Shown: piece after piece, positions 26,626 to 37,200 of the stretch
Numbering within the stretch: position 1 is the first letter of the stretch
How the letters are laid out: the number at the start of each line of letters is the position of its first letter
Assembly: GCA_037132075.1 (NCBI GenBank)
Contig: JBAXPV010000002.1
Coordinates: forward strand, 62,001 to 126,000
Direction: 5' to 3'
Length of the DNA: 64,000 nucleotides
Source of the DNA: JBAXPV01 sp037132075
GTDB taxonomy: Bacteria; Bacteroidota; Bacteroidia; Bacteroidales; CAIXZF01
The notes under the pieces: generated by a model
The model's input: the letters and a program-made list of their open reading frames with translations, nothing else
Told to the model about the DNA's origin: nothing
Databases searched by the model: none
Translations under genes and position numbers: made by a program

Positions 26626-28266
26626 TTAAACCGTTTTACGCTCCAATTCCTTAAGAGTATCGAGCTTTTTCTTTTCCAAAAAGTCCTTTATCCCACATAG
26701 GTGCTCCCTGATTCGCTTATTTCCGAATTCATAAACTTTATCGACCAGGCCGTCCAGGAAATCCCTGTCGTGTGAGACAAGGATCATCGTCCCGTCATAA
26801 TCAGCCAAAGCACTCTTCAAGATCTCTTTAGTTCTAATATCAAGGTGATTGGTAGGCTCATCAAGAATCAGGAAATTCACAGGTTCCAACAACAGTTTTA
26901 TCATGGCAAGCCTGGTTCTTTCTCCTCCCGACAACACTTTTACTTTCTTGTTGAGATCATCACCCCCAAACATAAATGCACCTAAAATATCCCGGATTTT
27001 AGTTCGTATATCTCCTTTGGCGACATCATCAATCGTCTGAAATACAGTGAGTTCCTCGCTAAGTAAGGAGGCTTGATTTTGTGCAAAATAACCGATCATG
27101 ACGTTATGCCCAAGCTCCAGTTTTCCATCGTAATCAATTTCATTCATGATCGACTTTACCAATGTCGACTTCCCTTCTCCGTTTTTTCCAACAAAAGCAA
27201 CACGTTCGCCCCTGACAATACTCAAGGAGGCATCGGAGAAAACCAAATGCTCTCCGTAACTTTTTGACATGCCTGTAACCGTCAATGGGTATGAACCTGA
27301 TCGTGGTGAAGGAGGAAATTTAAGACGTAATGCGCTGTTATCCTCTTCGTCTATTTCTTTGATAGGTAATTTCTCAAGCATTTTTACACGTGACTGAACC
27401 TGGAGTGTTTTGGAATAAGTCCCCTTGAACCTATCGATAAACTCCTGAGTATCCGCGATCATTTTCTGCTGTTCATCAAAAGCTTTTTGCTGTTGTTCGC
27501 GTCTTTCTCTTCGGAGGATCAGATATTGTGTATAATTTACTTTATAGTCATAAATCCGCCCCATAGTAACCTCAATGGTGCGTGTGGTAATATTATCTAT
27601 AAAAGCCTTGTCGTGGGAAATCACGATAACTGCCTTGGCACTGTTGACCAGAAAATCTTCAAGCCATTGAACAGATTCAATATCCAAATGATTGGTAGGT
27701 TCATCCAATAAAATCAAATCTGGTTTTTGAAGGAGGATTTTCGCCAGTTCAATACGCATGCGCCATCCCCCGCTGTATTCTGTGGTAGGACGGTTAAAAT
27801 CGTCACGCACAAAACCGAGTCCCAATAATATTTTCTCTACCTCGGCATCATAATTAATCTCCTCTATTGAATAGAACTTTTCTCCCAACAACGCAACCTC
27901 CTCACAAAGAGTCATATAGGAATCTGACTCATAATCGGTACGTGTCGTAAGCTGATGATTAAGTGCTTCAATCTCTCTTTCCATGGCATGAACATTCTCA
28001 AAAGCCTGCGCCGCTTCCTGGAAAACAGTTCTATGATCTTCAGTCATGAGATGTTGCGGCAGATACGCAATGATGCTATCCTTGGGAGCAGATACTCTAC
28101 CCCGGCTTGCGGATCTGGCCCCAGCAATAATTTTCAATAGTGTTGACTTTCCAGCACCATTTTTACCCATCAGGGCAATACGGTCCTTGTCATTGATTAC
28201 AAATGAGATATCCTTAAATAAAGTTGTGCCACCAAACTCGACTGCAAGCCCATCAACTGAGATCAT
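26626..28266 (-). CDS. ABC-F family ATPase
   Basis: A 546-residue soluble protein with two ABC ATPase domains and no TM segments. Walker A motifs are GKNGAGKST (N-terminal) and GKNGEGKST (C-terminal); signatures YSGGWRMR and LSGGERTR; both Walker B strands end LILLDEPTNHLD / LILDEPTNHLD. The charged linker between domains (ILRRERREQQQKAFDE) is the P-site-tip region. ABC-F proteins act on the ribosome, rescuing stalled translation or conferring resistance. This one is closest to the Uup/EttA-like housekeeping types by length. Confidence 0.9.
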   Translation of the reverse strand: MISVDGLAVEFGGTTLFKDISFVINDKDRIALMGKNGAGKSTLLKIIAGARSASRGRVSAPKDSIIAYLPQHLMTEDHRTVFQEAAQAFENVHAMEREIEALNHQLTTRTDYESDSYMTLCEEVALLGEKFYSIEEINYDAEVEKILLGLGFVRDDFNRPTTEYSGGWRMRIELAKILLQKPDLILLDEPTNHLDIESVQWLEDFLVNSAKAVIVISHDKAFIDNITTRTIEVTMGRIYDYKVNYTQYLILRRERREQQQKAFDEQQKMIADTQEFIDRFKGTYSKTLQVQSRVKMLEKLPIKEIDEEDNSALRLKFPPSPRSGSYPLTVTGMSKSYGEHLVFSDASLSIVRGERVAFVGKNGEGKSTLVKSIMNEIDYDGKLELGHNVMIGYFAQNQASLLSEELTVFQTIDDVAKGDIRTKIRDILGAFMFGGDDLNKKVKVLSGGERTRLAMIKLLLEPVNFLILDEPTNHLDIRTKEILKSALADYDGTMILVSHDRDFLDGLVDKVYEFGNKRIREHLCGIKDFLEKKKLDTLKELERKTV

Positions 28267-28304
28267 TCCGTTTTTTTAAATTGGCGGCAAAGGTAATCAA
28301 TAAA

Positions 28305-28335
28305 GAAGCCGTCCCACCAGAGGTGAGACGGCTTC
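28305..28335 (-). terminator. Hairpin terminator after the T9SS carbohydrate-binding protein gene
   Basis: A 14-base arm (28305-28318) pairs with 28322-28335 around a three-base loop, with one mismatch. On the minus strand it is followed by TTTATT. It lies between two minus-strand genes and ends the upstream one. Confidence 0.7.
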
Positions 28336-28352
28336 CTTGAAAATGATTTAAT

Positions 28353-30272
28353 TTATTCTTTTACAAGCTTTTGCGTTAGCTGCTCACCTGATTTCTGGTA
28401 GATTGTCATCAAATATAAGCCCTTGGGAAAGCTAGAAACATCAAGTACTTTGGTTCCTTTTGGCAGATTTTCGAAAACAGAGACCTGTTGTCCAACCATA
28501 TTCATGATGACGATTCTGTTTAAATCAACCGAAGACGTGACGGTCATTACATCAGACATAGGATTGGGATAAATCTGTACATTTCCGGTAGCAGTATATT
28601 CAGGAATGCCTACAGTCCAGTTGTTATAATAGGCACTATAAATACTTGTTCCAGCAGGAACCATATACGTACGGTTTGGGCCTCCACTTGGGAACTCACA
28701 AGTTGCATCTGACCAGCTACCATTGATTCTGAATTTAAACTGAAGCTCACCTCCAAATTTCAAACTATCAATAGTGATGGTGTAAATACTGTCGTTAGTT
28801 GTTGTCAGATGATCGTTTGCGCCATTCCAGCCATTCATGTTACCTGCAATATCAACATAATCAGTTGCAGGATTGAAAACGCCCATCTGGTGATAAACAG
28901 ACATATTAACATTGAAAGTAACTGTTGATAAGGAGTCGCTATTATACCATGCATTATAAACGTTGGGGCCGGCTTGCATTAAATAGGTACGATTAGGTCC
29001 ACCGCTTGGAAATTCACAGGTTGCATCTGACCAGCTGCCATTAATACGGAATTTAAATTGAAGGTTATCACCAGCACTGACACCTGTTACAAGTAAATGA
29101 TAGGTACTGTCATTGGTTGTGGCAAGTTGAGAATTTACGCCACCTGTCCAGCCATTAAAACTACCTGCCACGTCAACAAAATCTGTGCTTGGGTTAAAGG
29201 TACCCAGGCTTTTCCAATAAGCCATATTTAAATTAAACTGCAAAGTTGTAGGAAGTGCAGGATTTGGATCATTATTTAAAATGATATCGTCGAAATAAAT
29301 TACAATATCACTGGTAAGCGTAAGCGGATCCTCAAAATCCGGCATGAAAACTATGGTAGGATAAGTTCCGGTTTTGGAGGAAAAATCAAAAACCATATCC
29401 TGCCATACACCGATTACATTAGGTGCTGTAGATACTGCCTGATAGGTGCCATCTGCGCCACCTTCAATCTTAAATTGAATAGGGCTTACACGTGGTTTCC
29501 ATACTTTGACGTGCATATACTTGTTTGTGGTTACATCAATTCCGGTAGCACTGAAAAATCCGCCCCATGGAACACCATCTTTGTCGCGTACATATTTTAT
29601 TACATGTGCGCTTGTATTGATTCCGCCTGGATTTGGATTGGCAACAAGCTGAAAATAACTTGAATCACTTGCACCACCATACATCATATTCATCGGGATG
29701 ACTTCAAAGTCCTCAATTACTGAAGCGGCTGCTGTATTAGGCAAAGAATCGTTATTTACCATAATATCATCATAATAAATCGTGATATCCTGAGTAAGGG
29801 TGAGTGGGTCTTCAAAATCAGGCATGAAAGCAATGGTAGGATAGGTTCCAGTAACTGAGGTGAATTTAAAGACCATATCTTGCCACGCATTAATAACCGT
29901 TTGCGGATACATAGAGGCTAATTCAAGCGTCCCGGCAGCTCCGCCTTCTAATTTGAATTTAACAGGGCTGATGCGTGGTTTCCAAACTTTAACGTGTACG
30001 TACTTATTTACTGTCACATCAACTTGCGTTGGCAAAGCAGACCAAAAACCTCCCCAGGGAACTCCGTCTTTATCACGCAAAAATTTCGCTACGTAATAAC
30101 TTGTATTAATCCCAGTTTGATGCGGATTTGGAACAACAGTAATAGAGCTTGAATCGGTAGTGCCTCCTAACATCAGGTTCATCGGAATATTCTCAAAGTC
30201 AGAAATGACCTGAGCCCACGAAAAACATGAAATCATCATTAAAGAAACAAAAATGAGTAGATTTTTTTTCAT
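28353..30272 (-). CDS. Secreted T9SS type A protein with duplicated jelly-roll and starch-binding-like domains
   Basis: A 639-residue protein. The start at 30272 (MKKNLLIF) is chosen over an upstream in-frame ATG because it directly precedes the signal peptide ending CFSWAQ. Two similar ~170-residue beta domains come first (each with FE-IPMN, RDKDGVPWGGF and DFEDPLTLT). Two ~100-residue repeats follow with VDIAGNMNGW / VDVAGSFNGW and FKFRINGSWSDATCEF, resembling glycogen/starch-binding E-set modules. A type A T9SS sorting domain ends the protein (IYPNPMSDVMTV). Probably a cell-surface glycan-binding protein; no catalytic motif is seen. Confidence 0.75.
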   Translation of the reverse strand: MKKNLLIFVSLMMISCFSWAQVISDFENIPMNLMLGGTTDSSSITVVPNPHQTGINTSYYVAKFLRDKDGVPWGGFWSALPTQVDVTVNKYVHVKVWKPRISPVKFKLEGGAAGTLELASMYPQTVINAWQDMVFKFTSVTGTYPTIAFMPDFEDPLTLTQDITIYYDDIMVNNDSLPNTAAASVIEDFEVIPMNMMYGGASDSSYFQLVANPNPGGINTSAHVIKYVRDKDGVPWGGFFSATGIDVTTNKYMHVKVWKPRVSPIQFKIEGGADGTYQAVSTAPNVIGVWQDMVFDFSSKTGTYPTIVFMPDFEDPLTLTSDIVIYFDDIILNNDPNPALPTTLQFNLNMAYWKSLGTFNPSTDFVDVAGSFNGWTGGVNSQLATTNDSTYHLLVTGVSAGDNLQFKFRINGSWSDATCEFPSGGPNRTYLMQAGPNVYNAWYNSDSLSTVTFNVNMSVYHQMGVFNPATDYVDIAGNMNGWNGANDHLTTTNDSIYTITIDSLKFGGELQFKFRINGSWSDATCEFPSGGPNRTYMVPAGTSIYSAYYNNWTVGIPEYTATGNVQIYPNPMSDVMTVTSSVDLNRIVIMNMVGQQVSVFENLPKGTKVLDVSSFPKGLYLMTIYQKSGEQLTQKLVKE

Positions 30273-30430
30273 AGCTTTTAATTTATATTTACAATTATTA
30301 ATATCTGTCAAATATAGATAAAAAAGATTACTTTAAAAATATCTACAACCTTCATTTAACAATTTTTTAACGAATCTTATAAACAATCGACTTCTAAACA
30401 AATGAGCCCATTGACAAAAAATGATTGGAT

Positions 30431-30994
30431 CTACTTTTTCAAGGAAGGAAAAAGCATCTTGTATTTTACAGTCACCATGCCCATAGTCAACTCCTTAAGC
30501 TTTCTTTTCATCATCACTTTTTTCAGGTTGCTCATATGATCCGTCATTAAAATACCCTCAATGTGATCATATTCATGCTGAATGATCCTGGCAATTAAAT
30601 GATCATAAACCTCATCATAAGCCTGAAATTTTTCATCAAAATATTTGATTCTTATCGTTGAAGGCCTAAAAATCTCTTCATGAATTCCAGGAAAACTCAG
30701 ACATCCTTCTTCAAACATTGTCTCTTCCCCGCTTCGTTCTACAATTTCTGCATTGATAAAAACCTTGCGAAAGCCATCTGCCTTTGGATCATCTTCGGCA
30801 AAAGGGGTAGCATCAATAACAAACAACCTTATGGAATGACCAACCTGTGGAGCTGCCAGGCCAACGCCTGCTGCAGTGTACATGGTGTCAAACATATCAG
30901 CAATCAACTTCTGTAAATCAGGGTAGTTTGAGTCAATTTCCACGGCTTTTTTCTTTAAAACCGGGTTTCCGTAAGCAACAACAGGCAATATCAT
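30431..30994 (-). CDS. def: Peptide deformylase
   Basis: A 187-residue metal-dependent enzyme removing the N-formyl group from new proteins. All three motifs are present: GVGLAAPQVG (I), EEGCLSFPG with the metal-binding Cys (II) and IQHEYDHIEG with the two metal-binding His and catalytic Glu (III). Its ATG overlaps the yqgF stop by four bases (ATGA), so they are co-translated. Confidence 0.96.
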   Translation of the reverse strand: MILPVVAYGNPVLKKKAVEIDSNYPDLQKLIADMFDTMYTAAGVGLAAPQVGHSIRLFVIDATPFAEDDPKADGFRKVFINAEIVERSGEETMFEEGCLSFPGIHEEIFRPSTIRIKYFDEKFQAYDEVYDHLIARIIQHEYDHIEGILMTDHMSNLKKVMMKRKLKELTMGMVTVKYKMLFPSLKK

Positions 30995-31419
30995 AAATTC
31001 ATTTTGTTTGACAGTATTTCCATAAAAGACTGCAAAATAATAACGGCACTTATCTTATCAATCAGTGACTTATCCTGCCTGTCCTTTTTCTTTAATCCCG
31101 ATTCAGCGATGGCCCTGGATGCCATCTTCGAAGTAAACCGCTCATCTACCCATTCAACAGGAATGAAAGGAAATTGTTTACGCAGAGAGCGAACGAAAGC
31201 TTCAACATGAACCATAGACTGAGAGGCTTCCCCTGACATCTGTAATGGTTTTCCAACCACAAAAACATCAACGGGCTCTTTACTGACATATTTCTGAAGA
31301 AATGCAAGGACAAGATGGGCTGGTATGGTATCCAATGGTCCTGCGATCAGGCGATTCTCGTCTGTGACGGCCAGGCCTACCCTTTTTGTTCCGTAATCAA
31401 TAGCAAGAATCCGTCCCAA
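30991..31419 (-). CDS. yqgF: Putative pre-16S rRNA nuclease / Holliday junction resolvase-like
   Basis: A 142-residue RNase H-fold protein. ILAIDYGTKRVGLAVTD carries the first conserved Asp, VVGKPLQMSGE the Gly-rich middle motif, and VEWVDERFTSKMA the conserved DERxTT-like block. The YqgF/RuvX family matures 16S rRNA. It overlaps def by four bases. Divergent from dapD. Confidence 0.92.
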   Translation of the reverse strand: MGRILAIDYGTKRVGLAVTDENRLIAGPLDTIPAHLVLAFLQKYVSKEPVDVFVVGKPLQMSGEASQSMVHVEAFVRSLRKQFPFIPVEWVDERFTSKMASRAIAESGLKKKDRQDKSLIDKISAVIILQSFMEILSNKMNL

Positions 31420-31513
31420 TCGTTATAAATTAGTTAAAAGAAGCGGCAAATTTACTAAATCCTAAGACCCATGCGAATATTTGCTAATTTTGATAACCCT
31501 TAATAATAATTTC

Positions 31514-32329
31514 ATGAACTTCCTTAAAGCTCATATTGAAGACGCATGGGAGAACAAATCTCTGTTAAAAATTGACTCCTATCAGCAAAGCGTTAATCAG
31601 GTTTTGGGTATGTTGGATACAGGTCAAATCAGAGTTGCCGAGCCAATAGGGACAGAATGGCTTGTCAATGAGTGGGTAAAAAAAGCGGTACTTCTGTTTT
31701 TTGCCATTAGGGAGATGGAAGTTATGGAAATCGGAACTTTTGAATTTTACGATAAAATTCCCCTGAAAAAAAATTACAAAGAATTAGGAGTGAGGGTTGT
31801 CCCTCCTGCTGTAGCTCGTTTTGGTTCCTTTTTAGATCGTGGGGTCGTGCTGATGCCCTCTTATGTAAACATAGGAGCCTATGTCGGTAAAAATACTATG
31901 GTTGACACCTGGGCTACTGTCGGCTCCTGCGCTCAGATTGGGGAGAATGTTCATCTAAGCGGTGGCGTTGGCATTGGCGGTGTCCTTGAACCTTTACAGG
32001 CAGCTCCCGTCATCATTGAAAATAATTGCTTTATCGGCTCACGCTGTATTGTAGTCGAAGGCGCCAGAATCGGGAAAGAAGCTGTCCTCGGGGCTAATGT
32101 AGTTATTACAAAATCAACAAGAATTATTGACGTTTCCGCCGAAATACCTATGGAGTTCCGCGGATTTGTGCCGGAACGATCCGTTGTAATTCCAGGAAGC
32201 ATCCCCAAAGAATTCGCAGCTGGCATCTACCAGGTGCCTTGCGCCCTTATCATCGGAAAAAGAAAACCTTCCACCGACTTGAAGACCTCCTTAAATGAGG
32301 CTCTACGTGACTTTAATATAAGCGTCTAA
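31514..32329 (+). CDS. dapD: Tetrahydrodipicolinate N-succinyltransferase
   Basis: A 271-residue left-handed beta-helix acyltransferase of the diaminopimelate/lysine pathway, which also feeds peptidoglycan. Hexapeptide repeats run through GAYVGKNTMVDTWATVGSCA and the conserved GVGIGGVLEPLQA block is present. An upstream in-frame ATG at 31481 overlaps a TAATTTTG -7 promoter box (31485-31492), so the Met at 31514 is chosen; it gives the usual family length. Confidence 0.93.
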   Translation: MNFLKAHIEDAWENKSLLKIDSYQQSVNQVLGMLDTGQIRVAEPIGTEWLVNEWVKKAVLLFFAIREMEVMEIGTFEFYDKIPLKKNYKELGVRVVPPAVARFGSFLDRGVVLMPSYVNIGAYVGKNTMVDTWATVGSCAQIGENVHLSGGVGIGGVLEPLQAAPVIIENNCFIGSRCIVVEGARIGKEAVLGANVVITKSTRIIDVSAEIPMEFRGFVPERSVVIPGSIPKEFAAGIYQVPCALIIGKRKPSTDLKTSLNEALRDFNISV

Positions 32330-32341
32330 CAATCCTTCTCT

Positions 32342-34279
32342 ATGGCTTCTAAAAGAATAAAACTCACAAATTACTTCCGATTAGCATTACAGTACAGCAT
32401 GGTGATTGTCCTGTTATACATGATTATTCGTCCATGGGTAGACAAAACATATTCAGCCAATGTCGAAGCTTATTGCCCCGTAGGCGGCATGCAGGCATTC
32501 AGTAGCTGGATGGTTAATGACACACTGGCCTGCTCGATGAATACACAGCAAATAGCAATGGGATTAGCCTTGTTGATCGGCATCATTTTATTCAGTAAAT
32601 TGTTTTGCGCTTATGTTTGTCCAATAGGGATTTTTACAGAATGGCTTGGCCGTCTGGGTTCACGTTTCAAACTCAAATTTACGATCAAAGGTTTTGCCGA
32701 TAAAGGGCTCCGCATTTTAAAATATGCGCTTTTGTTTACAATGTTTTATTTCACCATCACCAGTAGCGAGCTTTTCTGCCGGAAATTCGATCCGTATTAT
32801 GCTACCTTGCCTAGCTTTAGTAGTGATGTCTCAATTTGGATGGCCATTTCTGCTTTGGGAATTGTGATCCTGGGATCTTTCTTTATTAGACAATTCTGGT
32901 GTAAATATGTGTGCCCAATGGGGGCTGTCTCTAATATTTTTGCCTTCACACTACCCTTTTGGGGAATAACGGCTGTATTTATCACTTTAATATTTCTATT
33001 TCATATTCAAAACTCCTGGATTTATTACCTGGGTGCATTATGCTTAACTGGCTTTATCATGGAAGCATGGACTGGAAAAACATATATTTTCCCCCTGGTA
33101 AAAGTTACCCGGCATGATTCCATTTGTACCCATTGCAAGATCTGCGACAAAGCCTGCCCATATGCTATCGACATTTCGAATGTCGAGAAGGTTAATCACA
33201 TCGATTGTACACTCTGTGGTGATTGCATTGTAAAATGTCCTGAAAAAGGCGCCCTTACTTATAACGGCAAACGCCTGCTTTGGCTTCCCTCCTTAGCGGT
33301 AGTGCTCCTGATAGCCGGTGCTTTTACTTTTGCCTCTTTCACTGAAATTGCAACGATTAATATGAAATGGGGCAGCCCGGAACAAATGTCAAAAGCAGCA
33401 ACATTCTCTATGGATGGATTGAAAAATGTGAAATGCTATGGTAGTTCGATGTCATTCGCAACGCAAATGCAGGAAATAAAAGGTGTGCTTGGTGTTCAAA
33501 CATTTGTCAGACGATTCGGAGTGAAAGTCTTTTATGACCCTTCTATAATTACTGCTGAGAAAATTAAAGAAAAAATATTTAGTCCCAGCAGGGTGCTCTT
33601 TAAAGTTCCTGGGCCAAACCTAACTAGTATCAGCGTTGCAGAAGCCGGGATCAACCGCTTCTTCGACTCGAAAGATGCTGATAACCTGGCCGAATTGCTT
33701 GGCAGAGATAAAGGCATTTTCTCATATGAGACTCATTTTGGCGAACCTGTAAAAACACTGATCTATTTCGATCCAAATCTCTCCAACCCTGAGAAACTCA
33801 AAGCACTGATAGAATCCAGGAAAACCGTTGTTGGCACAGGAGAAAACCAAACAACCATCAATCTCGATTTTGAGGTCTCATACATAAGAACTAATCCTGA
33901 AAACATTCATTTGCACGATTATCTGAAATCATATTTTGACCCTTACGATAAATCCTTTAATGGTTATATTGCCCTTGACTCCGCAAAACTCCAAACCCTT
34001 GAACTTCCATTCAAAGATTGTATCTATGCTGAGAAAGATGCCTTAGTTCCTTATTTACGTAATCACATGATGCAAGACAAAGGCTTGCTGCGTTTTCAAA
34101 CTTATTTTGGTGATGAATATCCTATGCTCAGGTTATATTTCATTCCCGGCAAGACAACCCCTGACGCTCTTTTACGGTCATTAAATCAACCGAATCTTCA
34201 CATTACATTTAAGGACGGGAAAACTGAAACAAAAGCCAATCCGTTCCGTTTTACACCAGGAATCGTTGCCAGAAAGTAA
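32342..34279 (+). CDS. FixG/NapH-like polyferredoxin with C-terminal HMA-like region
   Basis: A 645-residue membrane iron-sulfur protein. The N-terminal half has about five TM helices and two CxxxCP motifs (AYVCPIG, KYVCPMG), as in NapH/FixG/NosR. Two 4Fe-4S clusters follow: CTHCKICDKACP and CTLCGDCIVKCP (about residues 260-300). After another TM helix there is a long soluble tail whose first part (about 355-420) resembles a heavy-metal-associated fold but has one Cys instead of CxxC. It probably passes electrons across the inner membrane for redox or metal processing. The next gene starts 10 bases after its stop. Confidence 0.75.
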   Translation: MASKRIKLTNYFRLALQYSMVIVLLYMIIRPWVDKTYSANVEAYCPVGGMQAFSSWMVNDTLACSMNTQQIAMGLALLIGIILFSKLFCAYVCPIGIFTEWLGRLGSRFKLKFTIKGFADKGLRILKYALLFTMFYFTITSSELFCRKFDPYYATLPSFSSDVSIWMAISALGIVILGSFFIRQFWCKYVCPMGAVSNIFAFTLPFWGITAVFITLIFLFHIQNSWIYYLGALCLTGFIMEAWTGKTYIFPLVKVTRHDSICTHCKICDKACPYAIDISNVEKVNHIDCTLCGDCIVKCPEKGALTYNGKRLLWLPSLAVVLLIAGAFTFASFTEIATINMKWGSPEQMSKAATFSMDGLKNVKCYGSSMSFATQMQEIKGVLGVQTFVRRFGVKVFYDPSIITAEKIKEKIFSPSRVLFKVPGPNLTSISVAEAGINRFFDSKDADNLAELLGRDKGIFSYETHFGEPVKTLIYFDPNLSNPEKLKALIESRKTVVGTGENQTTINLDFEVSYIRTNPENIHLHDYLKSYFDPYDKSFNGYIALDSAKLQTLELPFKDCIYAEKDALVPYLRNHMMQDKGLLRFQTYFGDEYPMLRLYFIPGKTTPDALLRSLNQPNLHITFKDGKTETKANPFRFTPGIVARK

Positions 34280-34289
34280 ATTATTTGAT

Positions 34290-37200
34290 ATGCTTAAATC
34301 TCAGCATTGGACTCTCTTAATACCCCTTGTTTTCTGGGCTTATGCTGCTTTTCCACAGGAACACAAACCCCTGAATATCTCTTTTACAGAAAACAAAGGA
34401 CAATGGAATCAGAACATCCTTTATCGGGCAGACCTGCCTCATGGTGCACTGTTCCTGGAGAAAAACGCTTTTACCTATAACTTCCTGGACGAGAATGACA
34501 TCAAAGCTCAATTAGCCTTTAAAGGACCTTCCAAGGGAGCGCCCATTAAACCCTTGCCAAGTAACAAGGTGCATGCTCACGCCTATCAGGTAGAAATGCT
34601 GAATTCCCTTAGAAATCCAGTTTGTCACAGTGACCAGGCATTCCCTGATTACAAAAATTATTATCTCGGCAATGATCCAAAGCACTGGGCATCAAAAGTG
34701 CATCATTACCGCTCTGTTTCTTATGAAAATATTTATCCTGGTACTGAACTTTTTATCGCACAGGAACAAGGTTCTTTGAAATACACTTTCCTTTTAAAAG
34801 CTGGAGTTGATCCTGGGCAGATAAAAATGAAATACAATGGAAATGTGTCACTGAGATTAAAGAAGAATAAACTGAAGATTACGACCTCTGTCAATGAGAT
34901 TGAGGAACAGCAGCCCCTTGCCTGGCAAATAGGGACAGATGGCCAAAAAACAATCGTGTCCTGCTCTTATAAACTGGAAAATGATGTTGTTAGCTTTGTT
35001 TTCCCCGACGGGATTGACCCAGTTTTGCCGCTGACAATAGACCCTGTTCTTGTTTTCTCATCTTATTCAGGTTCTACTGCAGACAATTGGGGGTTCACTG
35101 CCACCTACGACAAAGAAGGTTTCCTCTACGGAGGCGGGATCTCTTTTGGAATTGGGTACCCTATTACTGTTGGCGCCTATATGGTCAACTTTGGAGGCGG
35201 AAAAGAAGATATCGCTATCACCAAGTTCGACACAACAGGTTCTGTCCTTGTTTATTCTACTTACCTGGGTGGTGACAGTTCTGAGGTACCAACCAGCCTG
35301 GTTGTTGACAACTATAATAATCTCTTTGTACTTGCGATTACCGGGTCTGCAAACTATCCTACTACACCTGGATGCTTTGACGCAAGTTTTAATTTTGGCA
35401 GCATGTATGCCATTGACAATTATATCCAATTTGGACAAGGTTCTGACCTGGCTATCTCAAAATTCTCATCGGATGGCTCAGCTCTGCTTGCCTCTACATA
35501 CTATGGAGGCAGTGAAAATGACGGATTTAACTTCACGGCCCCTTTGAAAAAGAACTATGCTGACGACGGCAGGGGTGAGATAAAAGTGACTGATAATGGT
35601 GATGTATATGTTGTTTCATCAACAAGTTCTGCAAACCTACCCATGACTACCAATGCAGCTCAGCCCAACTTCGGCGGAATCCAGGATGCTTTTGTCTTCA
35701 AAATGAATGGAAGTCTCAGTAGCCTTATATGGTCAACATACCTCGGTGGCAGCAATGCAGATGCGGGCTATAGCCTTGCCATTGGGCAAGATGGACGCGT
35801 TTATGTCGGCGGTGGTACAAAATCAACCAATTTCCCAACAACTTCAGCTAGCCTGCAGCCTGCTTCAAATGGCGGTGGTTGCGATGGATATATCTGCTGC
35901 TTAAATTCTAGTGGTACATCCTTTTTGTATTCGACTTATTACGGCGCCGCGGGATATGACCAGGTTTTCTTTGTTGACCTCGATAAAGAAGGACATGTGT
36001 TTGCCATGGGACAAACCGATGCTCCCGGAAATTTCTATATTTCAAATGCGCTGTGGAATATGCCTGGAGGTGGTCAATTCGTTACCAAATTCACATCCAA
36101 CCTGCAAACAAGAATCTGGTCTACAACTTTTGGGACAGGCAATGGTGGACCCGACATTTCTCCTACTGCTTTCATGGCCGATTATTGTCACAACATTTAC
36201 ATCTCAGGATGGGGAAGTCCCGCATCTTTTCTTAATGGTTTCGGTGGAACAACTGGTTTACCTATAACTTCAGACGCCTTTCAAAGCACTACTGACAATA
36301 GCGATTATTATTTCCTGGTATTTGATGGCAATGCCTCTAATATTGTTTATGGGACATTCTTTGGTGGAGCAGGTCCAATAGGAGAACACGTTGATGGAGG
36401 AACTTCCCGTTTCGATAAAAAAGGATGCATTTACCAGGCTGTCTGCGCGGGATGTTCGCAATCAAACGCATTTCCTACAACACCAGGTGCATGGTCTAAT
36501 ACAAACAATAGCTGGAACTGCAATCTGGGTGTCATCAAATTTGATTTCAAGATCAACCTGGTGGTTGCAGATTTCATTCAGCCCGCTGCGATCTGCACCA
36601 GTGATACGATATTCTTTCAAAACGCCTCTACCTACAAGCAAAACTCCAGTGTGAATATGCACTGGAATTTTGGTGATGGCGGCACTTCTGCACTTGTTAG
36701 CCCAAAACACGTTTATCATCAGTCCGGTATTTTTATAGTAACCCTTATTGTTAATGATACTGCAAGCTGTAATGTCAATGATACCGCTAAAATGTCGGTT
36801 TATGTCTTGGCAGATACCACCCGAAGCCTTGCGCCACAAGACGTATGTAAGGGCTATGGATTGCAAATCGGAGTGTCTGCAATTTCTGATCCTTCATTGA
36901 CTTATAACTGGATCCCGGCAACAAACCTGTCAAACCCAAATGTACCTGACCCAATTGCCAGTCCAACAACTAGCACCTTTTACAAACTACTGATTTCCAA
37001 TGGATTTTGCACCGACACACTCCTTCAGCCTATCAAAGTCTGGGACCTGAAAGCTGATGCAGGTTCTGATGCCATCGTTTGTGAGGCCAGCTATCATCTT
37101 ATGGCACACGGACATGGGGATCAAAATTTGCATTTCCTGTGGTCAAGTAATGCGTCATTCACTGATACCCTTAATCTTACACTAAATGACAGCACCGCCA

